Shown here in pieces: positions 10,745-20,908 of a stretch of 64,000 bases of DNA; position 1 is the first letter of the stretch, and each line of letters starts with the position of its first letter. The position numbers and the translations under genes are program-made. Source of the DNA: Spisula solida. Taxonomy: Eukaryota > Mollusca > Bivalvia > Venerida > Mactridae. The DNA is taken from NCBI GenBank assembly GCA_947247005.1, contig OX365944.1, positions 58,572,096 to 58,636,095 of the forward strand. The letters are read 5' to 3'. The notes below the pieces were generated by a model. The model did no database searches, was not told the DNA's origin, and was given only the letters and a program-made list of their open reading frames with translations.

Positions 10745-12889
10745 CAAATACAAATTGAATTGTAAATTAGAATACCGGTCATGTAAATGGCATTTTAATA
10801 TTGTAAGATATAGTGTAATGAATTAATCGCATAGATGTAATATAGGTAAGTCATGTTTATGAATATTACGGTATTTACGTTTTCAAATCCATGCAAACCA
10901 AGAGACTCGTGGTTTTAATTTGTATAACTCAGAACTTTTAACATGGAATCCTTGAATATTTGTGCTTATCTGTTTTCCAATTAGCCTGAGTTGTTATTTT
11001 AACTAATTTAAAGCATTCTTACGCACGGTGGGGAAACCACGTGATCAAAAGTGTGCCGTGCACGAATTTCGACCCATAACAGCGTCGACTCAGGTAGGTT
11101 TTTTACCCTAACTTCTTGGATACGCCATTGTTTTCAGTCAGATAGCGTGCATAAACCCCGCGATTGAAAGCTTCTTCATTGGCTTTATGGAACTTGATGC
11201 AATTCTACTCCGTTTTGACGTAATCCTTGCCCCAACCGATTCCAAATTTGCGAAACATTTAGGTAGCGTACACTTCTGTTCGCAAGTTATGCATCAAGCA
11301 CAGCTACCGTGACACATATTCTGCCAAATGATTGTTTAAATGGAAGCTTGTAAATATTCTATTCAGTGTGTGAAATATAAAATATGCATCTGAAGAAACT
11401 TTGGAAATATCATCTAATAATACGAAGGGTTTGGTAACGGACACTTTGCAATTATTCTAAGGGTAGCGTACACGCCATCTTTAAGGTAACGTGCACTTAC
11501 AAATACTTTTTCTAATGATCGAAATAAATAGGGTTTACTAAAGTTTATAGCTAAAATCTAGTTACTGTCATTTCAATTGCATATGTTGGCGATGTCGTCG
11601 ACGTCTATGAAGACTGCAGTATCAATAGGTTTACTCTCTATTTCAGCACTGCTTGTCCTTGACATTTCTTTCAGTTTTTTTATTTAGTACTAAACAATTG
11701 CTTTATCGGTTCTACAAAAGCCGATATATAAGAGTGAGCTCTGGTCATTCTATATGATGCTTTCGATGTCGATAGATTCAAACAGCATTGTCCTACCTAC
11801 GTAGATAGTCTGAGGTGAAAAATGACAACGGATCATCTTGTTTAAAACCTTACCGAACAGCAACCAGCCACATTAGTTAAATATATAATGTAAACATACA
11901 AATAAGATCTCTAACAGTTGTTTTATAACACCAAGGGCTTTGGTATGAAGTATATGATGGCTATATTGGTGTCTTTCACGGTTAAGTGTTGCCTTCCCTG
12001 TCAGAGTTTTTATGACAGTGTTTTCTATCTGTCTTTATGTCCTTTCACTGGACTGCTTTCAAAGAAAGTTAACAATACTCTTTAGTGTCAAACTTAGTTT
12101 TTCATACTGATGGCAAGATATTCAAATAATTTAGCAATTTAAATTGATATGCTATTATTTGTCTGCTCATTGCTCTGTCACCATTGACACTTCAAAAGAC
12201 TCTGAAGTAACATAACTGTATCAGGAAATATGCACCAGTCCATATTATGCCCATCCGGGAAGACGTAGGCGAGGGTATGACATGTAGGAGAATTAGATAG
12301 ACGAATCTTCCCGACAGGCGGAACTTTGATAACCTCATCAAATCTGAGTCCCATGGAAAAGACTTTAGTCCGGTAATTTCGACATCGATATTATTATTCG
12401 AGTTTGTATTAAAATACACGGATGAAAAACTATGCTCCGCGGTGGGGATTTAGACAGTAAGCATTGTCTCAATGCAGGGGAGTTAGACATCAGAAAATTA
12501 ACATTGTCTAATACCCCTGGTTCGACCACCCCCACTCCCCCGTACGGGCAAAATATTGAATGGTGCAATATCGGGGCAGAATCGTCACATTCAGGGCTGG
12601 TTCTTGTTTTTATTTGCAGACAATGGGTCGTTCCAAGTAAAGCTTGTCGTTAAAAAGGCGGAAAAATCGTACATGTAAATTATTAAAACAGACCAGCTTC
12701 CATCAAGGCCAACAACTATGGGCGAAATATTTCAGAAGAACATCCATGCTGAAAAAATCATAATTATATTATGTACAATATACATGTAGATCTACAATAA
12801 AGCGATTATCAACTTTTGTCAACATACTGTCACAGTCACATATACACTTTACTCGAACCGACGAATTTCATGACTGCCTCCCAATTTTC
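10745..12889. other. No gene recognised
   Basis: Mostly unique-looking AT-rich DNA. CACGTG at 11038-11043 is followed by a possible donor, CAG|GTAGGT, at 11094. Overlapping frames near 12192-12653 on both strands show no recognisable protein. Confidence 0.4.
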
Positions 12890-13370
12890 AAATTCAAGCT
12901 TGTCAGGACAATAGCTTTGTCATACATTGACCAAATTTCTTATATTTGGCATGAATGTTTACCTCCATGAGGCGGAGTGTCATGCTCAACCCCCAGGTTC
13001 CTATCTCAAAGGTCAATGTCATAGTTTGGAGGTCAAATGTCTAATTGAAGCTTGTCAGGACCATAACTGTCATGCATTGATCAATCTTGTTTACATTTGG
13101 TATGAATAGTAGCCTCCTTGAGCCAGAGTGTTATATCCAACCCCCAGGTTCCTATCTCAAAGGTCAAGGTCACAGTTGGAGTTCAAAGGTCAAGTTGAAG
13201 TTTGTCTAGACCATAACTTTGTCATACATTGACCAATCTTGCTTATAATTGGCATGAATGTTAACCTCGATTAATCGGAGTGTCAGGAGCAACCCAAGTT
13301 CCTCTCTCAAAAGTCAAGGTCTCAGTTGGGGTCAAAGGTCTAATTGAAGTGTGTACGGATCATTTCTTCT
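12890..13370. repeat. ~150-bp tandem repeat, about three copies
   Basis: The phrase GTCAGGACCATAACTTTGTC and variants recur at 12902, 13054 and 13204, a period of about 150 bp, with a fading fourth copy near 13351. Each unit also has 'GGCATGAATGTTAACCTC', 'CAACCCCCAGGTTCCTATCT' and 'AAAGGTCAAGGTCACAGTTG'. This is a non-coding repeat with the same phrase structure as other bivalve repeats in the window. It ends about 110 bp before the ADP-ribosyltransferase gene. Confidence 0.7.
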
Positions 13371-13480
13371 TTGTGTATCATGGGATTAGATGTAACTTGG
13401 CACATTTAAGTTGGTTCTTTTGTTCAACGTGCGCCGAGGCTCGACATAATTTGCCCGAGGACATGAATTTCTAATTAATA

Positions 13481-13586
13481 ATGTCGAGGCTAAATTCTGA
13501 AGAGATGTCCCGAGTTTTGGCCATGCTTAAATGTGGGCGAACGCAAGAACAGGTCGCTAGGCGTTTTAACGGAACATTAATTAAAA
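13481..13586 (+). CDS. Helix-turn-helix exon upstream of the ADP-ribosyltransferase exon
   Basis: The 35 codons from ATG 13481 contain an EEMSRVLAMLKCGRTQEQVA segment followed by RRF. This is the usual pattern (alcohol-x-x-hydrophobic-x-x-LxxG-x-t-x-x-x-VARxF) of transposase DNA-binding helices. It may be the first exon of the gene or merely a transposase remnant lying next to it. The open frame runs on to 13711 if it is not spliced. Confidence 0.45.
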
Positions 13587-14444
13587 GTAATATCATTAGT
13601 GTTAAGTTTTTATCGGTTATAAAGGGTATTTCTGTTTGTCAGCAAGAAATATTTCTTGTAGTCGCACAACCAACGTTACTTGTGTTGCCTATGCACTATA
13701 CTTTCAGTTGAAGAAGCACAACATGCACCAGCACAAGCATCCCATGAATTCAATAAAAACGTTGAAGGACTTCTTCGCGACTTGCTGCAAGAAATAGTCG
13801 GAGTAAAAAGTGTGGTCAATGATGCACGGGCAAAGTTTGCTACTCGTGAGTTTGATGATTGGGACAGTGACCGCAGATTTGCGGGAATGATTGTGTACAT
13901 GTATACATCACCAAATAATATAACTAATGATCTAACTGATACATTAAATAGACGCCTTAATCAAGCGTTGATTAATCGTAACCGACCCGAAATATGGAAA
14001 CGTTTTGCTGAAGTTCTGAGTGCTGCACTTGATATGTTTGGTAATGAGACATACCGGGAAGTATTTAGAGGCGAGAAATCGCAATATCCGAGCACATTAT
14101 TAGAACTAGAATGTTCTAAAAGATTCTATAGTACAACACTTGATCCACGTGAGACCAAAACGTTCGGGGGTCAGTACGGAATATTTTATCACATACTTAA
14201 TGTGACAGGCACCGATATACACCAACTGTCGACATTGTCTGAAGAAAATGAAGTTCTCATCAAACCAGGCACGTGTTTTATTAAGGTACATAGTACAGGT
14301 AACACCGATGAAATAAGGAGGGAAATGAAGATGATACAAATCAGTCATAACCACTTTCATGCGGAGACGTTCCTTCCTAAACAATTCATAGTTTTAAAAC
14401 AAAAACAAACAATACATGAGATACGTGTCAGGGATGGGTTATAG
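13481..14444 (+). CDS. Mono-ADP-ribosyltransferase, possibly with N-terminal helix-turn-helix exon
   Basis: The large exon 13708-14444 encodes an arginine-type ADP-ribosyltransferase, an enzyme that moves ADP-ribose from NAD to protein arginines. The R-S-E signature is present: Arg in TYREVFRGE (model residue 156), Ser in RFYSTT (177) and the ExE pair in LSEENEVLIKPG (Glu 215 and 217). IVYMYTS and the LNRRLNQAL helix also fit the family. An upstream frame from ATG 13481 (MSRLNSEEMSRVLAMLKCG, then RTQEQVARRFN) resembles the helix-turn-helix of Tc1/mariner-type transposases. A 121-bp intron (13587-13707, GTAATA...TTTCAG, phase 1) would join them into 280 aa. The domain assignment is well supported; the join is inference. 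No signal peptide is seen, so a cytosolic protein is likely unless another first exon exists. Confidence 0.7.
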
Positions 14445-14815
14445 TTTTAAAAATGTGTACAATTACTACTGGAATGTATATTTTGCAGTGGCAATGCAAA
14501 ATCGCAACTTCTTGTACTGAAGCAGATCATGATACTGCCTGAAATATCTGCAACAATGATCATGTGGACAAGATTAAACTGCGTACCTCTGTGTCTAACT
14601 GCGGGCATATTTGCGGGCCTATATAGGTCTGGTAAATTGCATTAAATGCTGTTTAAGTCATTGGAAAAGTGTCGACGTTCTCGCTGTCATGTTGTTTCTT
14701 ATCATAAGGTGTTTTGTGTTCGTGTGTTATTATGGATGCTTTCATCAGCTCTATGATCCTGTATTGACTGATTATTATTGTCATTCCTCAAAATTCAAAT
14801 GAATGACCGTTTTTA
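14445..14815. other. 3' flank of ADP-ribosyltransferase gene
   Basis: No AATAAA was found close to the stop; ATTAAA at 14641-14646 is the nearest usable poly(A) signal. Nothing else was seen. Confidence 0.35.
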
Positions 14816-15450
14816 GCTCACCTGAGCACGAAGTGCTCAAGTTGAGCTATTGTGATCACACTTTTGTCTGTCGTCCACCGTGGGCAATGTGCCGTCAACG
14901 ATTGGACTGTTAACACTCTAGAGGTCATACTTTTCTCTTAATCTGTTTTAAACTTTATCACAATGTTTGTCTCTATAAAATCTAGGTCACGTTCGTAACT
15001 GGGTCATATGGGGTCAAAACCTAGGTCACCAGGTCACATCAAAGAAAATCACTGTTTACAACCTAGAGGTCACATATTTTACATAATCTTAATGAAACTT
15101 GGTCACAATGTATGTCTCTATGAAATCTAGGTCAAGTTTGTAATTAGGTCATCTGGGTCAAAAACTAGGTCAGTAGGTCACTTCAAAAAAAACATTGTTA
15201 ACACTAGATGTCACATTTTTGACATAATCTTAATGAAACTTGGTCACAATGTATGTCGCTATGAAATCTAGGTCAAGTTTGTAACTAGGTCATCTGGGGT
15301 CAAAAACTAGGTCACAAGGCCACATCAAAGAAAAACCTTATTAACACTAGAGGTCACGTTTTTTATGTAATCTTAATGAAACTTGGTCACAATGTGTGTC
15401 TCTATGAAATCTAGGTCAAGTTTGCAAGCTGGGTCATCTGGGGTCAACAA
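14816..15450 (+). mobile_element. GGTCA repeat element with terminal hairpin, 3'-truncated
   Basis: It begins with the hairpin AGCTCACCTGAGCAC / GTGCTCAAGTTGAGCT, then TTGTGATCAC. Units of about 145 bp follow, carrying 'AATGAAACTTGGTCACAATG', 'ATGAAATCTAGGTCAAGTTT' and 'GGGGTCAAAAACTAGGTCAC'. The opposite end seen in its relatives (a CTAGGGCCC segment before CTCTTGT) is missing; the copy breaks off near 15450, next to the 3' end of the meteorin-like gene. Confidence 0.65.
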
Positions 15451-15476
15451 AATAACAATACTAGTTTTAAGTCAAC

Positions 15477-15482
15477 TTTATT
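15477..15482 (-). terminator. Poly(A) signal of meteorin-like gene
   Basis: TTTATT on the plus strand, which is AATAAA on the minus strand, lies 128 bp past the TAG stop at 15610. Confidence 0.5.
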
Positions 15483-15609
15483 ACAAAAAGTAGTAATATA
15501 TATACAATATCAAAATAATGTGGTCTCCTATTTATAATCAAAAGATATATAAAAAAATTACATTGAATACTAGAAGACACACACAATACACGTTTAATAC
15601 AATAAATGC

Positions 15610-18600
15610 CTAATTGTCCAGACGTTTTGGTCTTCCTGCAAATCGCGCAATGTCTCGTGTAGCACCTCGGCTCCCTACTGTTATCTCTGGTCGACCCCCA
15701 GATGGTCGACCCCCTGATGGTCTCCTCCTGGAGTTTCTGTTTCGTCCCCTTCTCCTCTCCACAACTTCCACGTTATATCTGACAACCTGCAGGTAAAGTT
15801 CATGAACTGTAAAGTTTCCATATGTATTTTATGTTAACATAACTGAACGTAAATCATGCTTTGTTTCATGACCTACTCCAACGCTCATAAATTATTAATT
15901 CAACTGTATTTTATGACATATTGCTGCGCTCTATGTACGAGTTATGTATATTTCAACTTGTATGCTTCAACTTAAATTGAAATTTTACCAATACATTTGT
16001 TATTTGATCATGAAAACTACCGTTATTGTAAAATAGGTATGCATGTTCGACGCGTATGTATACATGTGCATGCATGTGAATATATGAGCAGGTACAAATG
16101 TATACATGATATTTCATATTCACACAAATTTTAAGTCTACAACAATTTGAACATGATATACTGTATTGCTCACAAATGTTATTGTGCGAAAACGGACTTG
16201 TTAATTATAGATCCCCCCGACAGTTCACTTTTAATCCCGACCAGCTACCTGTACAGCAAATTTTACTACAGTATCTTGTTCATAACTTGAAGTATTGTAC
16301 GGAAACCAACACACCGACCGACCGACACGCTCACTCCTTTAAGCGGCGATCACAACCCGCCGTACGTGCAACTATGTCCTGTCTACTTGCAAGACCGTTG
16401 GCAACACTTGAGAATCCGTACGTGGTGAGTACTGTCTCCATACAGATTTGGGAGCACACAAACACGACGTAGCACTTTAAGGGTATGAGGAACGTTCGCT
16501 GTGTTCGAGAAACGTTCGGGATACGGATTCACCCTAGTTAGTGTATTACACTGCCATCTACTACAAACCCATAACGTAAGGACTATGTACGTGAACAACA
16601 CATGTAAGTACGATATCCGTACGGTAACTTGACAATCGCATGGTGATGGTACTGTTAGCACTTTGTACGCACGTAACACTCATTTAAAAGTTAAAACACA
16701 TGTGCCACGCACAATGCATGCAGCCACTTACGACCAGACACAACCATACGTGTGACGTACGCGTAACGTGCGTTTACGTAATCTATCCGTACATTATTCC
16801 CACGTTTTCTGAAAAACGTAGCGGTCTTAGACTCCCGAAAAGACGTACGTGCAAAAAACACTCATGTCTGGTTATGACCAGTCTAATACGTATCCCCAAT
16901 TTTCGTTTAGCGGGGGTATGATTAAGGTAATATTTTACCTGTAGATAGTATGAAGGTCCGTCGGATAGAAGGGATATAGTTATTCCACCATCTCTTCTAG
17001 AAGGACGACTGCAGACACCTTCGGTTCCATCCTCAGCTACAAATACAAACAGAATTATAAGTGAATATACATATAATCGGACAAAGATAAATTGCACCGG
17101 CTATGAATAGTTCCAGAACATAAAACATTCTTATTATACCCCGAACAATGAGTTGTAAGGGGTATACTGGATTCAGCTTGTCCGTCTGTCGGTCTGTCCG
17201 TAGACGCATTCTTGTGGACGTAACTCCTACAGTTTTGGCAGGATTTCGCCCAAACTTTCACAGATGAACAACCTCAACATATAGATGTGCATGAAGGAAG
17301 GAATTTGCGCTGCGATGAATTTTGGCAGAATTATGGCCCTTTGCCGGCGGGGGTATATTAGTCTGCCGAATGGCGACACCTCTAGTTTACATTTTGCACA
17401 TGAAGTAAAAAATAATAAAATGTATAAACTATACCACAATAATAATTGAGACAATCATAGGCACGTGGTTTCAAATTATCTGAGTAAAATGTTTAGCCGC
17501 AACGGATATGACGTTCCTTGTTTGATGTGACAACTGTAGATCAACTGGGTACCAGCTTTCGAAGCGTCATATTCATTGCGGCTAAACATTGCCGTTGCCC
17601 AACTTTCTCTCTATATACACTGAGGTAAGTTTGAAACCAAGTGGCTATGGAGACAATAGCTCAGTAAGTACTATGCAAGGTCTATTCGCAATAAAGGTAT
17701 GTTTTTATTCAGCGCGAGTTTTCATTAAAGTCAATTTTTTTTTAGCTTTTCAGACTTTGTTATCAAAACTAGATATGCCAAATAAATCTGGTAAAAATAA
17801 AGACACTACATGGAAGTCAAGTCAGTCAATTGCTGGATAAGGTTTTGTACGTACGTAGTTGCATGTCATGTGTTCGGACCCTCCCTCTTCTGCTTGTTAG
17901 TAATTGTTGAATACCCGTTACTCCTTGGCCAAGAGAAGTCGTGAGACACACCTTCATTGGTCTCCTGCCTACGTCACTTCCGGCAACAGATCGTGGAAAA
18001 TGAACCGTCAGATTCCCTCGAGGGTAATGCCAGCTTATAAAGCCTTCTGCGCAGGAATTATCGGTGACTGTTAGGATTCCATTTAAATCCTCGTTTCTCC
18101 GTAACCTAAAATCAAACCAAAAAAGATTAATGATATAATTCTAGAAACGTGTTTGAACTGGACGTCTTTTGCGAACCACAATAATAATAAAATATAAGTC
18201 AACATTATAGTAAACTCTCCCGTGAACTCAAGTAATCTTTATCTTATTCTATGGAGCTCAGTTACCAGTATTATGGTTATCATCACGTGGATCACCCAAA
18301 TAAGGACCTCCGTTCAGTAATAAATTTTAACATAATAAATTACATGTATACTCAAACCATGATAATAAAGCAATAAATTGCAGGGTTTACTTATACAAAC
18401 ATTTAAGTCATATAACATAGATAACACAACATACGGATCAATCGTTGTGATTTATAGATAAATATAATATTATGCACAGCGGAGTTAGTGTGACAAAGGG
18501 AGATAACTGAATGATGCGTCAATTATTAAAAACAGTATTGTGATACTTGTGGGGGCTCACAAAAGTGGTTATTTGTATAAGCACTGTATACAGTTTTAGT

Positions 18601-19522
18601 AAAGTGTAATAATAACTGAGCCTCTTTTAGCAATCTATAAATCCCATCCTACATATTACTTAATTTAATTATTACTAGTAAAAAATAAACTCAAACGTAT
18701 TATATCAATGATTGACCTAACCCAATAGCTTATATTAGGTTATAATATTGCATTCTCACAAAATTGTGAGGCAGACAATCACAGATCAATTGCTCTTGCA
18801 ATGACTGTCTGGTCTGGGGGTTCTCAATTACTTTTTTGTTGCTGTCACTCAATAGGTGAGTGGTTAGGTAAATGTTTATGTATATATTCTCCTTTGTGTT
18901 ATACCATGTTATTTGCATGCCCATAATGATAATAAAAACTTGAAACATGTTTAGGATAGTTCCCTACTTCATACTTTGCCATATTTGGCTGGTATTGTGA
19001 CTGATAAATGCCATCTCGTATTATCAACACAACAAAGCGAAACAGCGAAAACATGAAAAATGGTCTATCTTCGTGCAAAGAATACCTATCCGTGCTTCGT
19101 GTTTTTGCATTGTTGTGGTGAAAATACGATCGAAGAACGGTGAAAATACGACACGAAAAAATCGTCGTGTTTTCGCGTTACATTTGTCGTGCGACAAAGT
19201 ACGTATAAAACACAATGTTGGCAAGGTTTTGTTTTCATTTTGAAACATAATTCGTTTAAAAAAATACAATTTGTGGTAACATCCCAAAATGCAAATCATT
19301 ATCTTTGCAATATGTATTGTATCAATCCGCGTTTTTTATAAAAAGTCCAAATATGTGCCGTGGCCTATAAGCAGCAATTACATATATCTATGTTAACCAA
19401 ATACACTTTAAGAATACAATGTAATTACATACAAATTCTTACCCTGAGCTTAATTCGCAATCCTGGAGTTGGAGACTCAGTCCGACACACAGACTCACTA
19501 TAACCACCGAATGTAGCCACAT
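15610..19522 (-). CDS. Secreted meteorin-like protein (N-terminal domain only), four exons
   Basis: Exons on the minus strand: 19522-19443, 18105-17915, 17036-16939 and 15786-15610, giving 181 aa with phases 2, 1 and 0 that all close. Exon 1 encodes a signal peptide (MWLHSVVIVSLCVGLSLQLQ). Exon 2 has NSCAEGFISWHYPRGNLTV, close to the vertebrate meteorin segment CAEG-x-x-EW-x-YP-x-GAL. Cys 22, 45, 80 and 99 match the four N-terminal meteorin cysteines, and GGITISLLSDG fits the 'GELRLLVPDG' strand. The C-terminal NTR-like half of vertebrate meteorins is absent; exon 4 instead ends in an Arg/Gly-rich tail (RRRPSGGRPSGGRPE, then FAGRPKRLDN). Meteorins are secreted neurotrophic or metabolic factors. 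The exon 2 donor (17914, GTATTC) is weak; GTAACG at 17921 is an alternative that breaks the frame, so an exon may be missing. Confidence 0.6.
16350..16910. other. ACGT-dense segment in meteorin-like intron 3
   Basis: Seventeen ACGT tetranucleotides can be counted by hand in about 550 bp (for example in TACGTG, GACGTACG, AACGTG), far above the neighbourhood. The segment lies in the last intron of the meteorin-like gene. No repeat unit is evident. A plus-strand frame at 16176-16472 begins with ATG and contains a donor-like GTGAGT but has no recognisable protein content. Confidence 0.5.
17139..17390. repeat. Interspersed repeat in meteorin-like intron 2
   Basis: It contains CCCCGAACAATGAGTTGTAA, 'GTCCGTCTGTCGGTCTGTCC', 'TTTCGCCCAAACTTTCACAG' and 'AATTATGGCCCTTTG'. 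This is the kind of multi-copy non-coding repeat seen widely in bivalve introns. It has no coding potential. Confidence 0.55.
17489..17589. mobile_element. 101-bp palindromic MITE
   Basis: ATGTTTAGCCGCAACGGATA...(17489) is mirrored by ...GAATATGACGC-type sequence on the other strand, ending GCGGCTAAACAT (17589). The 25-bp arms differ at two positions. It lies in intron 2 of the meteorin-like gene. No coding capacity. Confidence 0.65.
19020..19170. repeat. Short degenerate repeat, GAAAATACGA type
   Basis: Interleaved 'CGAAAACATGAAAA', 'GTGAAAATACGATCGAAGAA' and 'CGTGTTTTCGCG' phrases. They resemble, in inverse, the TTTCGTCATCGTACTTTCG phrases at 24700-25125. The segment lies in intron 1 of the meteorin-like gene. 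Confidence 0.35.
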
Positions 19523-20566
19523 CTTGTTGTGTTCCCGTTACAAAGTTCCGAATAGAAATGAGAAACCTTTAACAGATTCAACAACAAATGTATATGACTG
19601 TCGACCTAGATAATGTACAGATTTCTTCAGACTACTAGTATCAATATGAGTCTGTTATCTGATGTTTATTGGTTTAGAATTGTTTGTCCATTTTATTCCC
19701 GACTGTAAACATGTTTGTTTTTGTGAAAGTTCACTATTTCAACAGTTCATATCATCGTTTTATCCGCCATGTACACACATCACAATCACGTTGATAAAGT
19801 CGTCGATCAACACAACATAGCCAAGTTATATAGTCATCAGATGTATACGCTGAAATTGTTGGCTTTCTACCACTAACATGTAATGCGTTCAACGAACACC
19901 AGGACTTTCCAGCGTTGTCTTTATGATGGAACGCGCACTCACCAAATTTCTTCATCAAAAATATGATCTTTGCACTCACTAACTACGTTTCTCACGACAT
20001 AGCGGCACCTTTAATCCAGTCATCGAAGAATATATGTCCTACTATAGTAGACCTATCCACATTTTCTATCTCAAGTATAATCTATTCAATTGACCAGGCG
20101 CCTACTCCGCCCTATGAAGAAAATCGCTAGAAGTGAGCATCCATTTGCCTGTTAACTTTACTTTCTCTTATACTTTGTCAGTATATACAATGTACCCGCA
20201 TAAACGCGTCATGGCACTTGAATTATGCCAACATTATATTATTTTAAGTACATACACGCTGATGGGGTAGTTTTGAGTTTTTGAAAGCGGACAAATGTCC
20301 ACTTATAATGACAATCACTGAGAAGCAACTCGCTTCGATGAATATGTTTAGCCCCGGGTAGGGAGCCATTGGTGTGGTCACGATACAGCAGCCAGAATTG
20401 TTTAACCTCCGTTCGTGGTTACTCGACTTCTCTCTTTATGACAAGATTACAGCCATCCTTTCCAAACGCTGACGAGCTTGACAAAATGCACAGCAGTACT
20501 ACATTCCATTGCTTCACGATGTTTTCTCTAATTCCGGTAGACGTTCATTGACCCTGTTACGTTGAT
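19523..20566. other. Upstream of meteorin-like gene; no feature recognised
   Basis: Contains the presumed promoter of the meteorin-like gene and possibly the 3' UTR of the small gene at 20567-20908 (no clear poly(A) signal). No TATA box could be placed with confidence. Confidence 0.35.
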
Positions 20567-20908
20567 TTAGTCTACTTCCGGTTGATCCCCACCGGTGTAC
20601 TCTCGTCCTTCGTAAAGGTTCTCTCCGTCATCAGGATTTTCGCCGTAGAGTTTGAAGCGGAGGTCAAAAACTTCATTCTTCTTGATGCAGGCGTAGTAAC
20701 AATATCGTTTCACCAACCCTTCGACGACCAATATGCGCATACGTATGTTATACCGGAAACACTTGTCGTCCGCCAAACGAGCTTTTTTGTAACGTCTCTG
20801 CAAGTCTTCTAGTTTCCCGTTTAAATGTGTGATTTGGTCGCATGCACGTGTAAACCTCTTCTGTGCTTCGTACAGCTGTGCGTACATTTCAAATTGTTCC
20901 ATCCCCAT
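20567..20908 (-). CDS. Small conserved-looking protein, paralogue A (113 aa)
   Basis: Single-exon frame from ATG 20908. The protein has no signal peptide or membrane segment and looks helical and charged, with an acidic C-terminal tail (ENPDDGENLYEG). It aligns without gaps over 84 residues with the protein at 24176-24475: 41 identities by hand count (about 49%), including RACxQI, KLxxL, RRYK, FRY, LVVEG, YCxYA and KK. Because the nucleotide sequences differ widely while the protein is conserved, both are probably real genes under selection. A TATA-like GAATATATG (20937-20946, minus strand) lies about 30 bp upstream. I do not recognise the family and propose no function. Confidence 0.65.
   Translation of the reverse strand: MGMEQFEMYAQLYEAQKRFTRACDQITHLNGKLEDLQRRYKKARLADDKCFRYNIRMRILVVEGLVKRYCYYACIKKNEVFDLRFKLYGENPDDGENLYEGREYTGGDQPEVD

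Noticed and set aside
12192..12653. Overlapping opposite-strand frames as a gene
   Set aside because: No recognisable motif or splice signals, and the frames are short; probably chance.
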